The notes beneath the pieces were generated by a model. The model did not search any database. It was not told the origin of the DNA and was given only the letters and a program-made list of their open reading frames with translations. Source: Hyphomicrobiales bacterium (lineage in GTDB: Bacteria; Pseudomonadota; Alphaproteobacteria; Rhizobiales; Beijerinckiaceae). From it: DNA of 64,000 nt. Below, one piece after another: positions 54,754-62,405 of this stretch; the first letter of the stretch is position 1; each line of letters opens with the position of its first letter. The DNA lies in the NCBI GenBank assembly GCA_027483945.1, contig JAIXTM010000009.1:124001-188000 (forward strand), read 5' to 3'. Made by a program: the position numbers and the translations under genes.

Positions 54754-56673
54754 ATGAAACTTGCACCCAAACTGCTCGCGCCGCTTGTTGCCCTGTCGCT
54801 GACCGTCGTCGCCGTCGTCGCGTTGGCCGTCGCGCTGAAGATGCGGGTCAGCCAGGCCAACGAGCATGTCATCCTCGGGAAGAAGGAAATCATCCTCGCC
54901 GCCGACATGCGCGGGTTGAGCCGCGGCGTCCAGCGTGACGTGCTGAAGGCCGTCCTCGCTCAGACGCAGGATGAGCGTGCCCCCTTCGTTGCAGGCGCCG
55001 ACCGCCGCCTTGCCGAGCTGAAGCAGGTCACGGCCAAGCTCGCCGGCATCCTCGCCGGCAACGGCTCCGCCGCGATGAAGACCGTGGTGGCAGATCAGGA
55101 CAAGCTGGACGCCGCCCTGCGCAAGGTCATGGACCTCGCCGCCGCCGGTCCGCCGGCCGCGGCCTACGAGGCGTTTCAGCAGCAGGTCCAGCCGCTGGAG
55201 CAGGCCGTGTCACGGCAGGTGGACGCCTTCATCGACGAACAGAGCAAGGTGGTCGCCGTTGCCGAGACCCGTGCCAATGACCTGGAGACGCTGGCCCTGC
55301 GCCTGCAGATCGGCGCATCCGTCGTCGGCCTCATCCTCTCGCTGGGCTTCGGCGTCGCGGTCGTGTCGTTCGGCGTCGTTCGGCCCATGCGCACGCTGAC
55401 CGGCCGCATCGCCGGGATGGTGGGCGGAGACCTCGATGCTGCGGTCGCCGGCACGGCCCGCAAGGACGAGATCGGCGACATCGCCCGCGCCCTCGACACG
55501 TTCCGCGGTCAGCTCGCGGAAGGCATCCGGGTGCGCGAGGAGGCCGAGGCCGCGCGCCTCGCCAGCGAGGCCGAGCGCCAGCGCCGGGAAGCCGCGGATC
55601 GCGCCGCCGCCGCGGCCCAGGCCGAGGTGGTGGAAACGCTCGGCCATGGTCTTGCGGCGCTCGCGGAGGGCAAGCTCCTGTTCCGCGTGTCGCAAGGGTT
55701 CCCGGCCGACTACGAGAAGCTGCGCGCCGACTTCAACAGCGCCATGGCCCAGCTTGAGCAGGCGATGCAGACGATCGCCGCCAACACCCAGTCCATCAGC
55801 GGCGGCACGGGCGAGATCGCCAGCGCCGCCGGGGACATGTCCAGGCGCGTGGAGCAGCAGGCGGCCTCCCTCGAGGAGACCGCGGCCGCCCTCGACGAGA
55901 TATCGGCGACCGTCAAGCGCACCGCCGACAGCGCGGGCGAGGCGCGCCTCGCCGCCGATACGGCGCGCAGCCAGGCGGAATCGTCTCGGCAAGTGGTCAC
56001 CGAGGCAGTCCACGCCATGACCCGGATCGAGCAATCGGCGAAGGAGATTTCCCAAATCATCGGGGTGATCGACGAGATCGCGTTCCAGACCAACCTGCTC
56101 GCCCTCAACGCCGGCGTCGAGGCGGCAAGGGCCGGGGAGGCGGGCAAGGGCTTCGCGGTCGTCGCGTCGGAGGTGCGGGCGCTCGCCCAGCGCTCCGCGG
56201 AAGCTGCTAAGGAGATCAAGGGGCTCATCACCGCCTCGGGCGAGCAGGTTCAGGCGGGTGTGACGCTCGTCGGCCGCACCGACGAGGCGCTGGCCGGCAT
56301 CACCGCGCAGTTCGAGCGGATCACGGCTCTTGTCACCGAGATCGCGTCTTCGGCTGCCGAGCAGGCAACCGCCATCGCGCAGGTCAACACCGCCGTCACC
56401 GAGATCGACCGCACGACCCAGCAGAACGCCGCGATGGTGGAGGAGTCCACGGCGGCGAGCCGCAATCTGGCTGAGGAGACCGCCGAGTTGGCGACGTTGA
56501 TCGCACGCTTCGAGGTGGCCGGTGCGCCCGCGGCCCGGGCCGGCGCGGCCGGCCGGCCCCATGCCCCGCATTCGCCGCCGCCGCGCCATGCGCGGGCCGT
56601 CGCAGCAGGCGGTGCCGCCGCTCAGCGCAGGCCGGACGCCAGCCCCGAGGACGAGACCTGGGAAGAGTTCTGA
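54754..56673 (+). CDS. Methyl-accepting chemotaxis protein with CheR-tethering C-terminus
   Basis: A 639-residue chemoreceptor. Membrane segments lie at residues about 8-30 and 190-213 around a helical periplasmic sensor domain. HAMP follows ([24 protein letters not shown]), then a long coiled-coil signalling domain. Its hairpin tip reads [37 protein letters not shown] with the conserved [13 protein letters not shown]. The last residues, TWEEF, resemble the xWxxF pentapeptide that binds CheR. The longer frame from 54625 adds 43 residues that do not look like a receptor N-terminus and would cover the promoter region, so ATG 54754 is preferred. Confidence 0.9.
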   Translation: MKLAPKLLAPLVALSLTVVAVVALAVALKMRVSQANEHVILGKKEIILAADMRGLSRGVQRDVLKAVLAQTQDERAPFVAGADRRLAELKQVTAKLAGILAGNGSAAMKTVVADQDKLDAALRKVMDLAAAGPPAAAYEAFQQQVQPLEQAVSRQVDAFIDEQSKVVAVAETRANDLETLALRLQIGASVVGLILSLGFGVAVVSFGVVRPMRTLTGRIAGMVGGDLDAAVAGTARKDEIGDIARALDTFRGQLAEGIRVREEAEAARLASEAERQRREAADRAAAAAQAEVVETLGHGLAALAEGKLLFRVSQGFPADYEKLRADFNSAMAQLEQAMQTIAANTQSISGGTGEIASAAGDMSRRVEQQAASLEETAAALDEISATVKRTADSAGEARLAADTARSQAESSRQVVTEAVHAMTRIEQSAKEISQIIGVIDEIAFQTNLLALNAGVEAARAGEAGKGFAVVASEVRALAQRSAEAAKEIKGLITASGEQVQAGVTLVGRTDEALAGITAQFERITALVTEIASSAAEQATAIAQVNTAVTEIDRTTQQNAAMVEESTAASRNLAEETAELATLIARFEVAGAPAARAGAAGRPHAPHSPPPRHARAVAAGGAAAQRRPDASPEDETWEEF

Positions 56674-56774
56674 AGCGGCTGGATTAGGCTGAATCCACAG
56701 TTGTGCCTTTAAGAAAACCACAACCACCGCATGTCAGGATAAGCCAACGGACGGGTCCGCGGAGGACAGGCATC

Positions 56775-57254
56775 ATGAAAGACGGCGCGAGCGCTCCCCG
56801 CGAGCTGATCTCGTTCAAGGTCGGCGACCAGGAATTCTGCGTGAACGTCATGGACGTGCGCGAGATCCGCGGCTGGACGGTCGGCACCCCGCTGCCCGGC
56901 TCGCCCGACTTCCTGCGCGGCGTCATCAACCTGCGCGGTACGATGATGCCGGTGATCGACCTCTCCGCCCGGTTCGGCCGCGGCATCACCGAGCCGTCCG
57001 CGCGCCATGTCGTCATCGTGGTCGAGGTGGGCGACGTGCGCGCCGGCCTTCTGGTCGATGCTGTCTGCGAAACGTTCCACGCCGACGAGGCCGACATCCA
57101 GGCGGCCCCCGCAGTGGCCGGCCCCGAGGTCAACCGCTTCGTGAAGGGCCTGATCTGCTTCGATGAGCGCACGATCGCGCTCCTGTCGCTGGCGGATATC
57201 CTCGACACCAACAACCGCCGCCTGGCGGTGGAAGCGGAAGCCGAGGCCGCCTGA
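56775..57254 (+). CDS. cheW: Chemotaxis coupling protein CheW
   Basis: A 159-residue CheW: LISFKVGDQEFCVNVMDVREI, then PGSPDFLRGVINLRGTMMPVIDLSARFG, and the C-terminal GLLVDAVCETFH and FVKGLICFDERTIALLSLADIL. It links receptors to CheA. The ATG at 56775 has GGAGG 10 bp upstream; the frame could open earlier at a GTG (56703), which is less likely. It follows the receptor gene by 101 bp and may serve this receptor or a separate cluster. Confidence 0.93.
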   Translation: MKDGASAPRELISFKVGDQEFCVNVMDVREIRGWTVGTPLPGSPDFLRGVINLRGTMMPVIDLSARFGRGITEPSARHVVIVVEVGDVRAGLLVDAVCETFHADEADIQAAPAVAGPEVNRFVKGLICFDERTIALLSLADILDTNNRRLAVEAEAEAA

Positions 57255-57365
57255 CTTCTGCCCGCCTCCGGGTTCCGGGCCTCGCTCCGCCTCCCATGTC
57301 GTCCCGACGCTGAACGCAGAGGCTTTGTCGATCGCACCTCGACCATATCGCGGGCCTGGTCGCAT

Positions 57366-57380
57366 CCGTGCTAGGCACGG
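57366..57380. repeat. Short perfect hairpin upstream of the VOC gene
   Basis: CCGTGC-TAG-GCACGG, 44 bp before the VOC start. A similar TGTGCTAG word precedes the dusA fragment at 57853-57860, so it may reflect a promoter -10 region rather than a terminator. Confidence 0.25.
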
Positions 57381-57423
57381 TCGCCGCCGGCGCCCGGCGT
57401 GCTCGGCTTGAGGATTCGGACGG

Positions 57424-57807
57424 ATGAAGCTTGCACATGTCGCCCTGTGGACCCGCGATCTCGACGAGGCCGCGGACTTCTGGAGTCGCTACTTCAACGC
57501 GTCGGTCGGGTCGCGTTACGACAGCAAGCGCCGGGCAGGGTTCTCCTCCCGCTTCGTGACACTGCCGGATGGCGGCTGCTCCATCGAACTCATGACCGGA
57601 CCCTGGGTCGCCGGCCGCGCCGCGGCCGAGGTCGAGGGCTGGGATCACGTCGCCGTCACGCTGGGAAGCCGCGAGGCGGTGGACGGCCTTGCCGCGCGCT
57701 GCGAGGCCGACGGCATCCTCCTCTCGCCCCCGCGCCAGACGGGCGACGGCTTTTACGAGGCCGTGATCCGCATGCCCGACGGCACGCCGGTCGAGATCAC
57801 GAGCTGA
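57424..57807 (+). CDS. VOC-family (glyoxalase/bleomycin resistance fold) protein
   Basis: A 127-residue two-motif VOC protein: N-terminal MKLAHVALWTRDLDEAADFWSRYF, central GGCSIELMTGPW, second half WDHVAVTLGSREAVDGLAARCE, ending DGTPVEITS. Candidate metal ligands His5, the Glu in SIELM, His in WDHVAV and Glu in VEITS are all kept, as in glyoxalase I and related enzymes. Substrate unknown. The RBS GAGGA is 11 bp upstream. It is the last intact backbone gene before the dusA junction. Confidence 0.82.
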   Translation: MKLAHVALWTRDLDEAADFWSRYFNASVGSRYDSKRRAGFSSRFVTLPDGGCSIELMTGPWVAGRAAAEVEGWDHVAVTLGSREAVDGLAARCEADGILLSPPRQTGDGFYEAVIRMPDGTPVEITS

Positions 57808-57869
57808 ACGGGCCGGCCCGGCCGCCACATCCGGCAGCCATGGAGCGCGGCCTGTGCTAGACAGCCCCC

Positions 57870-57938
57870 ATGCAGACGAACATTCGCCCGCGCCCCGCAT
57901 CGACCTTCTCCGTAGCGCCGATGATGGATCGGGCTTAA
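57870..57938 (+). pseudogene. dusA: Truncated 5' end of dusA (tRNA-dihydrouridine synthase A) at an island junction
   Basis: ATG at 57870 opens a frame reading M-Q-T-N-I-R-P-R-P-A-S-T then FSVAPMMD, followed by R-A and a TAA stop. FSVAPMMD is the conserved N-terminal FMN-site motif of DusA, which continues W-T-D-R-H-C-R in intact proteins. Here homology stops exactly after the Asp codon (57929) and the base composition drops sharply in GC. dusA 5' ends are a known target of a family of tyrosine integrases, whose elements displace the start of the gene. This is therefore best read as the host-side remnant (attL side). Confidence 0.8.
57912..57929 (+). other. Probable att core at the dusA junction
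   Basis: The segment encoding SVAPMMD is the last stretch that matches dusA before the sequence changes. In dusA-specific integrations the direct-repeat core lies at this place. The matching attR should sit at the start of an intact dusA beyond the right edge of the window. The exact core limits cannot be read from one end alone. Confidence 0.5.
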
Positions 57939-57971
57939 AGTCCATAAAAATCAATATGTTATGGCCTTGTC

Positions 57972-57988
57972 TGTGCAAATATTGCACA
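57972..57988. repeat. 17-bp palindrome near the island's left end
   Basis: TGTGCAA-ATA-TTGCACA is a perfect 7-bp dyad, 43 bp inside the proposed junction and 106 bp from the 3' end of the RES toxin gene. Located between convergent genes it has no evident promoter role; an integrase/excisionase arm site or a site for a small RNA promoter are possibilities. Confidence 0.4.
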
Positions 57989-58093
57989 CGGATGTTCACC
58001 TTCTCTTCTCCTTTCCGGGGTGCGATGGAACTCGCCAGGACCGCGCGGCGCACGCGTGCCGCTTGATGTGAACGTCCGCTGTTTGTCTCTCTG

Positions 58094-58810
58094 TCATCCG
58101 GTGACTCGGAAGACGTCCCCGCTTCCCGCGTCCCGGTACAGGTCCACCCTGGTGCCATCCCAGTGATAGGCGAGGTGTCGACCTTGGATCACCTGAGCTG
58201 CAAGGTTCGGGTAGAAGAGTCCGACGCATTGACCGCCAGGATCGCGCTGGCTTGGGTAGACCAGCCCTTCCGAACTGCCCGCCCGTAAAGAGGCCGCAAG
58301 CGCCTGGGCCTCGTCGTAGCGGTTGGGGTCGAGCGCGCCTGCAACGGCCGGGCCACCGCCTCGCAGGTCGTGGAGCTCAGCCGACACGTCGAGCGCGAGC
58401 TCGCGAAACTGGGACGTCCATCCCGGGGTCTCGTTCGTCCGCGCCATGAAACGCGTGTGATGGTGCATGGTCTCCAAGAGTGCGGTCTCGAACCGCTCGG
58501 CGGCATAGAGCACGCCGTAGTCGCCGCGCGTGAATCGGCTGGGCCTGTCGCGGCTGACATGGGTGAACGGCGCCATCAGGTAGGTGGCGCCCGGCCCGGA
58601 CACGCGGCGATGCGCAGGCACGAGATCGATCGCGCCGAGCGTCTCCATGAGACGAGGATTGGTCTTCTGTTCCGCGGCGATCAGGAGCGGCCAGTCCTCC
58701 GGATCCGCGATGTCCTCGAACAGGTCCATCGGCGGGTAGAGGCTGCGAATGATCCGGCGTGCGCCTATCCAGGAGACTGAGGAGGTCGGGATCGACGCGG
58801 GATCGATCAC
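58094..58810 (-). CDS. RES-domain toxin (NAD-degrading family) of a RES-Xre module
   Basis: A 238-residue protein. The RES domain lies at about residues 75-230, with the conserved Arg, Tyr and Glu in SRFTRGDYGVLYAAERFETALLET and the later Asn/Ser region GLFYPN. RES toxins lower cellular NAD. The start is GTG 58810, overlapping the antitoxin stop by 3-4 bp as GTGA. The antitoxin-then-toxin order is the standard one for parS/xre-res operons. Confidence 0.85.
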   Translation of the reverse strand: MIDPASIPTSSVSWIGARRIIRSLYPPMDLFEDIADPEDWPLLIAAEQKTNPRLMETLGAIDLVPAHRRVSGPGATYLMAPFTHVSRDRPSRFTRGDYGVLYAAERFETALLETMHHHTRFMARTNETPGWTSQFRELALDVSAELHDLRGGGPAVAGALDPNRYDEAQALAASLRAGSSEGLVYPSQRDPGGQCVGLFYPNLAAQVIQGRHLAYHWDGTRVDLYRDAGSGDVFRVTG

Positions 58811-59220
58811 CAGCCGCCGCGCTCCGCGTCGAGATAGCGCCGCACGCGCATCAGGTCCGTCAGTTCGCCACCGAGCATGACATCGAGTGCCGACCGGCCG
58901 GCGAATGCATCGTTCGGAGCCTTGATCCAGGTATAACCGCGAGTCGGGTCTTGAAAGACAAGCTTCAGGGCCTTGTGGATACCCATCAGGTTGGACAGCC
59001 GGGCCTTGCCGTCGCGGCCAAGGCGGCCCATGTCACCCGCCTTCCAGCGGGCAAAGGTGCGTCGCGGAAGGTCGAGGATCGTGGCTGCCTGATCGTCGCT
59101 CACCCCCCAAAGCCGAAAGAGGTTGAGGGTGGCGCGAAACATGGCTGCCGCTTCGGCGTCCGTGATTGGCTCCGGAACAAACGGCTGAGCCTGGCTTGCG
59201 ACACGGGTCAGTACGGGCAT
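58807..59220 (-). CDS. Xre/MbcA/ParS-type antitoxin of the RES toxin
   Basis: A 137-residue antitoxin. The N-terminal helix-turn-helix region has LFRLWGVSDDQAATILDLPRRTFARWKAGD (about residues 35-65). The C-terminal toxin-binding (DUF2384) domain ends in the typical NDAFAGRSALDVMLGGELTDLMRVRRYLDAERGGW, whose last residues normally plug the toxin active site. ATG at 59220 with AGGAGACG upstream. Two matching TGCCA-type dyads in the promoter region suggest autorepression. Confidence 0.87.
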   Translation of the reverse strand: MPVLTRVASQAQPFVPEPITDAEAAAMFRATLNLFRLWGVSDDQAATILDLPRRTFARWKAGDMGRLGRDGKARLSNLMGIHKALKLVFQDPTRGYTWIKAPNDAFAGRSALDVMLGGELTDLMRVRRYLDAERGGW

Positions 59221-59230
59221 GAACGTCTCC

Positions 59231-59242
59231 TGCCACTTGGCA
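59231..59242. promoter_or_regulatory. Operator-like dyad 1 for the Xre-RES operon
   Basis: TGCCA-CT-TGGCA, a perfect 12-bp palindrome lying 11-22 bp upstream of the antitoxin ATG and partly covering its leader. A related dyad follows 29 bp further upstream. Confidence 0.5.
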
Positions 59243-59259
59243 TAAGATAATTAATGTAA

Positions 59260-59271
59260 AGCCAAATGGCA
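59260..59271. promoter_or_regulatory. Operator-like dyad 2 for the Xre-RES operon
   Basis: AGCCA-AA-TGGCA, an 11-of-12 copy of the dyad at 59231-59242. The AT-rich TAAGATAATTAATGTAAA between the two is a likely promoter -10 region, so binding to both would block the antitoxin promoter. Confidence 0.5.
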
Positions 59272-59303
59272 ACACAATGTGGTCTGCTCGACAAAAATCA
59301 CAT

Positions 59304-59325
59304 AAGGTCTTATATAAAAGACCTT
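59304..59325. promoter_or_regulatory. Operator-like 22-bp dyad upstream of hipB
   Basis: AAGGTCTT-ATATAA-AAGACCTT, a perfect 8-bp dyad 33 bp before the hipB ATG. It overlaps an AT-rich TTATATAA segment that could be the -10 region. HipB proteins repress their own operon by binding such palindromes. It also lies within the divergent region shared with the Xre-RES operon. Confidence 0.6.
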
Positions 59326-59357
59326 GAGGCCGTTTTGGCTTTCTAGATGAGACCATC

Positions 59358-59690
59358 ATGCGATCGACGATTTCCGATACGTTGCCCCCGAAGGTGAAGC
59401 GTGCCCTGGCCAAGCTTGGGATAGACATATCGCTCGCCCGCAGGAAGCGCAGCCTGACGGCCATGATGATGGCCGAGCGGCTCGGGATCGCGAAAAGCAC
59501 GTACCTGAAGATCGAGAAAGGTGATCCGACAGTTTCCATGGGCGCTTACGCCATGGCTTTCTTCGCCCTCGGCTTCGATGAAGCGCTTGGCGAGATCATC
59601 GATACAAGACGCGATGATCAGGGCTTGCTCCTCGACGCCGAACGCCTGCCCAAGCGCGTGCGGGCACGCAAGATGCCGCAACCGCTATGA
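59358..59690 (+). CDS. hipB: HipB-like helix-turn-helix antitoxin
   Basis: A 110-residue protein with an Xre-type helix-turn-helix in residues 25-75 (LARRKRSLTAMMMAERLGIAKSTYLKIEKGDPTVSMGAYAMAFFALGF). A short C-terminal tail follows (RLPKRVRARKMPQPL), as in HipB antitoxins where the tail contacts HipA. The start is ATG 59358. Its stop overlaps the hipA ATG as ATGA. Confidence 0.85.
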   Translation: MRSTISDTLPPKVKRALAKLGIDISLARRKRSLTAMMMAERLGIAKSTYLKIEKGDPTVSMGAYAMAFFALGFDEALGEIIDTRRDDQGLLLDAERLPKRVRARKMPQPL

Positions 59691-60973
59691 GGCGCACGAT
59701 TGCGGTTCACCTTGGCGAAGGCGCGAGGCTCCTCGGCGTGCTGCGCTACGACCAACAGGGCGCGCGCGAAAGCGCCGCATTCGAGTATGATCCGGCCTGG
59801 CTCACGGCTGGTGACCGCTTCGCGGTCGAGCCTGGGCTGCCGCTGGTTGCTGGTCCTCAGTTCCATCGCAAGGCGCGCGAGGGCTCGGTGTTTCATGCCG
59901 CCATCGCCGACACCGAACCGGACGGATGGGGCCGGCGGGTGATCCAGCGCGACCACGCCAGGCGGCGGCAGGAGGCCCGCCGTCGTGGCGAGCCGGTCAA
60001 GGCTCGGCCCCTGAATGCGATGGATTATCTCCTCGCGGTCGACGACATCAGCCGCGTTGGCGCCCTCCGCTTCCAGGATGAGGACGGTCGCTACCAGCGC
60101 ACGGTCGACGAGGGCCGGCGGACCACGCCGCCGCTCATCGAGCTTGGGCAACTTCTTGCCGCCACACGTGCCGTCGAGACCAACACCGAGACCGAGGCGG
60201 ACCTTGCCTATCTCCGAGGCCGGGGAACCTCGCTCGGTGGGCTTCGCCCGAAATGCTCGGTCATCGACGAGAACGGGCGGCTCTCGATCGGCAAATTCCC
60301 GAGCGTCACCGACGAGCGGCCGGTCACCAAGGGCGAGGTGCTCGCCATGCGGCTGGCTCGCAAAGCCGGAATCGACGCAGCCGAAGCGCGCTTGGTGGAT
60401 AGCGACGGCGCGCCCGTGGCGCTCATCCGTCGGTTCGATCGCACTCCCGATGGCGCCCGGCTTATGTATGTGTCGGCGGCCACCATGCTCGGCGCCGAGC
60501 CCGGAGATCCCGGCGAGCACAGCTACACCGAACTGGTAGACGCGCTTCGGCAATATGGCAGCCAGCCGGCCACGGACATTGAGGAACTCTGGCGACGGAT
60601 CGCTTTCTCTATCCTGATCACCAATGTCGACGATCACCTGCTCAACCACGGCTTCCTGCATGTCGATCGTGGTCAGTGGCGGCTGGCGCAGGCGTTCGAC
60701 ATCAACCCCTTCCCGGAGCGGGTGCGAGAGTTGAAGACATGGGTGTCAGAGGATGCCGGTCCCGAGGCGACCATCGAGGCCTTGATGTCCGTCACGTCCT
60801 ATTTCCGGATCACGAGCACGCGCGCCAAAGCAATCCTTGCCGAAGTGGAGTCAGCGGTCGCGACGTGGCGCGAGGAAGGCCGGGCACTCGGTATGACCAG
60901 CAATGATCTTGAAAGCTTCGCTGACGCGTTCGAGCACAAAGAACGGCAAGCCGCTCAGGCGATCCAAGGGTGA
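59687..60973 (+). CDS. hipA: HipA-family serine/threonine kinase toxin
   Basis: A 428-residue HipA. The N-terminal couple-hipA domain is about 1-110 (ADTEPDGWGRRVIQRD). The kinase-like C-lobe has the SLGGLRPKCSV loop with the Lys in LSIGKFPS, catalytic segment NVDDHLLNHGFL with Asp and Asn, and metal-binding Asp in AQAFDINPFPE. All expected active-site residues are kept, so it appears functional. E. coli HipA phosphorylates glutamyl-tRNA synthetase; the target here is not known. Overlap with hipB ensures coupling. Confidence 0.88.
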   Translation: MRRTIAVHLGEGARLLGVLRYDQQGARESAAFEYDPAWLTAGDRFAVEPGLPLVAGPQFHRKAREGSVFHAAIADTEPDGWGRRVIQRDHARRRQEARRRGEPVKARPLNAMDYLLAVDDISRVGALRFQDEDGRYQRTVDEGRRTTPPLIELGQLLAATRAVETNTETEADLAYLRGRGTSLGGLRPKCSVIDENGRLSIGKFPSVTDERPVTKGEVLAMRLARKAGIDAAEARLVDSDGAPVALIRRFDRTPDGARLMYVSAATMLGAEPGDPGEHSYTELVDALRQYGSQPATDIEELWRRIAFSILITNVDDHLLNHGFLHVDRGQWRLAQAFDINPFPERVRELKTWVSEDAGPEATIEALMSVTSYFRITSTRAKAILAEVESAVATWREEGRALGMTSNDLESFADAFEHKERQAAQAIQG

Positions 60974-61034
60974 TAGGAACTAAAGCTAGGTCTTCTGGGA
61001 TCCCGGCGGAAGAGCGATAGACGTGTCGTAACCT

Positions 61035-61194
61035 TTAGGCCGTCTCCCAGACCTGATTCAGAATTTTGGCAGCCAGTGCCGCTTTGTCCTGAGGCAGGAA
61101 GCGGGCTGTAGTGCTTGGCTGCTACGTCGGGGGTACGATGCTTAGCTTCATGGCCTTCAGATCTCACGTATTGGCGGATATCTCCGAGGTAAGC
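61035..61194 (-). pseudogene. Decayed gene remnant (3' end), family not recognised
   Basis: On the minus strand, after two stop codons in tandem near 61197-61202, a frame reads RAYLGDIRQYVRSEGHEAKHR and continues TPDVAAKHY. After a one-base shift near 61105 it continues ARFLPQDKAALAAKILNQVW and ends ETA plus TAA at 61035. The two pieces read naturally as one C-terminal domain, so this is a frameshifted remnant and not an intact ORF. I do not recognise the family; a recombinase-type protein is one possibility given the island setting. The rest of the 259-bp gap before the flavoprotein gene has no gene. Confidence 0.4.
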
Positions 61195-61232
61195 TCTCTA
61201 TTAATGCCGATCCAGCGCGGCGCGGCGGCGCG

Positions 61233-62405
61233 TTAGGTTTCCCATCGGCCGCTTGCTCCTGTGGCCGCTTCATACGCGGCCACGCGTGCCTGTTGTTCCA
61301 ACCGAGCATGCTCCGTAGCCTCAGCGACGATTTCATGGGCGTCATGCCCGACTCCGAGCAGCAGGGCTGATCCCCTACTTGTCTGCCAGGAGCGTCCGAC
61401 GTGGAACAGGCCCGGCACCGGGGTGCGCCCCCGATCCTGAACAAACCCACGCTCGTCGAATGCTCGGGGAATGGCGAGCCATGAGGTGTCATCGCGGTAG
61501 CCTAGGGCCCAGATAATGGCCTCCACCGCTTCGATCCGCCCGTCCGCAAAGGTGACGGTTCGCCCCGCAGCTTCGGTGACGCGCGGGCACAGCACGATGC
61601 CAGACCGGCTCAACATGGCGTCATCGAACTCCGCTTTGCCCGGAATCGGGTCTCGCGTCCGCAACAGGCGACCGATTCGGGTTTTCCGGTCCGCCCTCAG
61701 AAGACCCAACCAATCGAGCCAAATGAACAGGTCGCGCCCTAGCAGTCGCTGCGGCACCAGATTGCGCTTCTTTCCGCCAGCCAAGAGCACCTTGCGCGAG
61801 GGTGCAAGGTCAAGTGCGATCTGTCGCCCCGTGGCGCCGTCACCGACGACGAGAACCGTCCCCGGAGGCACTTGTGCCGGATTGCGGTAGGTCGTCGGCG
61901 AGAACTGGGCGACCTCCGGTCCGAGCCGAACGGCGAAGGGTGGGACGGCCGGCTCCTGAAAGGCACCTGTGGCAACGATGACAGCATGGGCGACGACGCG
62001 GGCCCTGGTAGCGGCTGTCGCGACGAAGCTGTCTCCTGCCATCTCTAGACGCGTGATCCGGGCCGTCCTGATCGGCAGGGCGAATGCTGCGGCGTAGCGC
62101 TCCAGGTAGTCCGCCACCTCGCCCTTGCTTGGGTAACCGTCAGGGTCGCCGGGAAATGGAAGCCCCGGCAGAGCGCTGTAGCGACGCGGGGTGAAGAGCA
62201 CCAAGCTGTCGTAGCGCGCGCGCCATGCGTCGCCGACGCTCGTGTTGGCGTCCAGGAGCAGAAAGGATAGCCCGCTGTCGCGCAGCCAGCGCCCGGCTGC
62301 AAGACCGGCCTGACCGGCGCCGACAACGAGCACGTCGACGGAAGCGATCTCGGGACTTGATTGCAGGTGTCTCGCCGCAAGCAGGGGAGGCCGGGGGTGA
62401 GACAT
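61233..62405 (-). CDS. CzcO-like FAD/NAD(P)-dependent oxidoreductase (flavin monooxygenase-like)
   Basis: A 390-residue flavoprotein. The first Rossmann motif is VLVVGAGQAGLAAGRWL (near residue 25). A WRARYDSLVLFTPRRYSALPGL segment is typical of CzcO/TrkA-like 'K+ transport' flavoproteins and YUCCA-type monooxygenases. The second NAD(P) motif is VLVVGDGATGRQIALDL (near 180). GLFHVGRSWQ and a C-terminal GVGHDAHEIV complete it. The start overlaps the metal ATPase stop as ATGA. CzcO-type proteins often accompany metal exporters; their reaction is not established. Confidence 0.82.
   Translation of the reverse strand: MSHPRPPLLAARHLQSSPEIASVDVLVVGAGQAGLAAGRWLRDSGLSFLLLDANTSVGDAWRARYDSLVLFTPRRYSALPGLPFPGDPDGYPSKGEVADYLERYAAAFALPIRTARITRLEMAGDSFVATAATRARVVAHAVIVATGAFQEPAVPPFAVRLGPEVAQFSPTTYRNPAQVPPGTVLVVGDGATGRQIALDLAPSRKVLLAGGKKRNLVPQRLLGRDLFIWLDWLGLLRADRKTRIGRLLRTRDPIPGKAEFDDAMLSRSGIVLCPRVTEAAGRTVTFADGRIEAVEAIIWALGYRDDTSWLAIPRAFDERGFVQDRGRTPVPGLFHVGRSWQTSRGSALLLGVGHDAHEIVAEATEHARLEQQARVAAYEAATGASGRWET

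Noticed and set aside
57854-58066. A 70-codon frame beginning at 57854 across the dusA junction
   Set aside because: It is in a different frame from the DusA motif, crosses the composition break and has no RBS or family signature; the dusA fragment explains the first part better.
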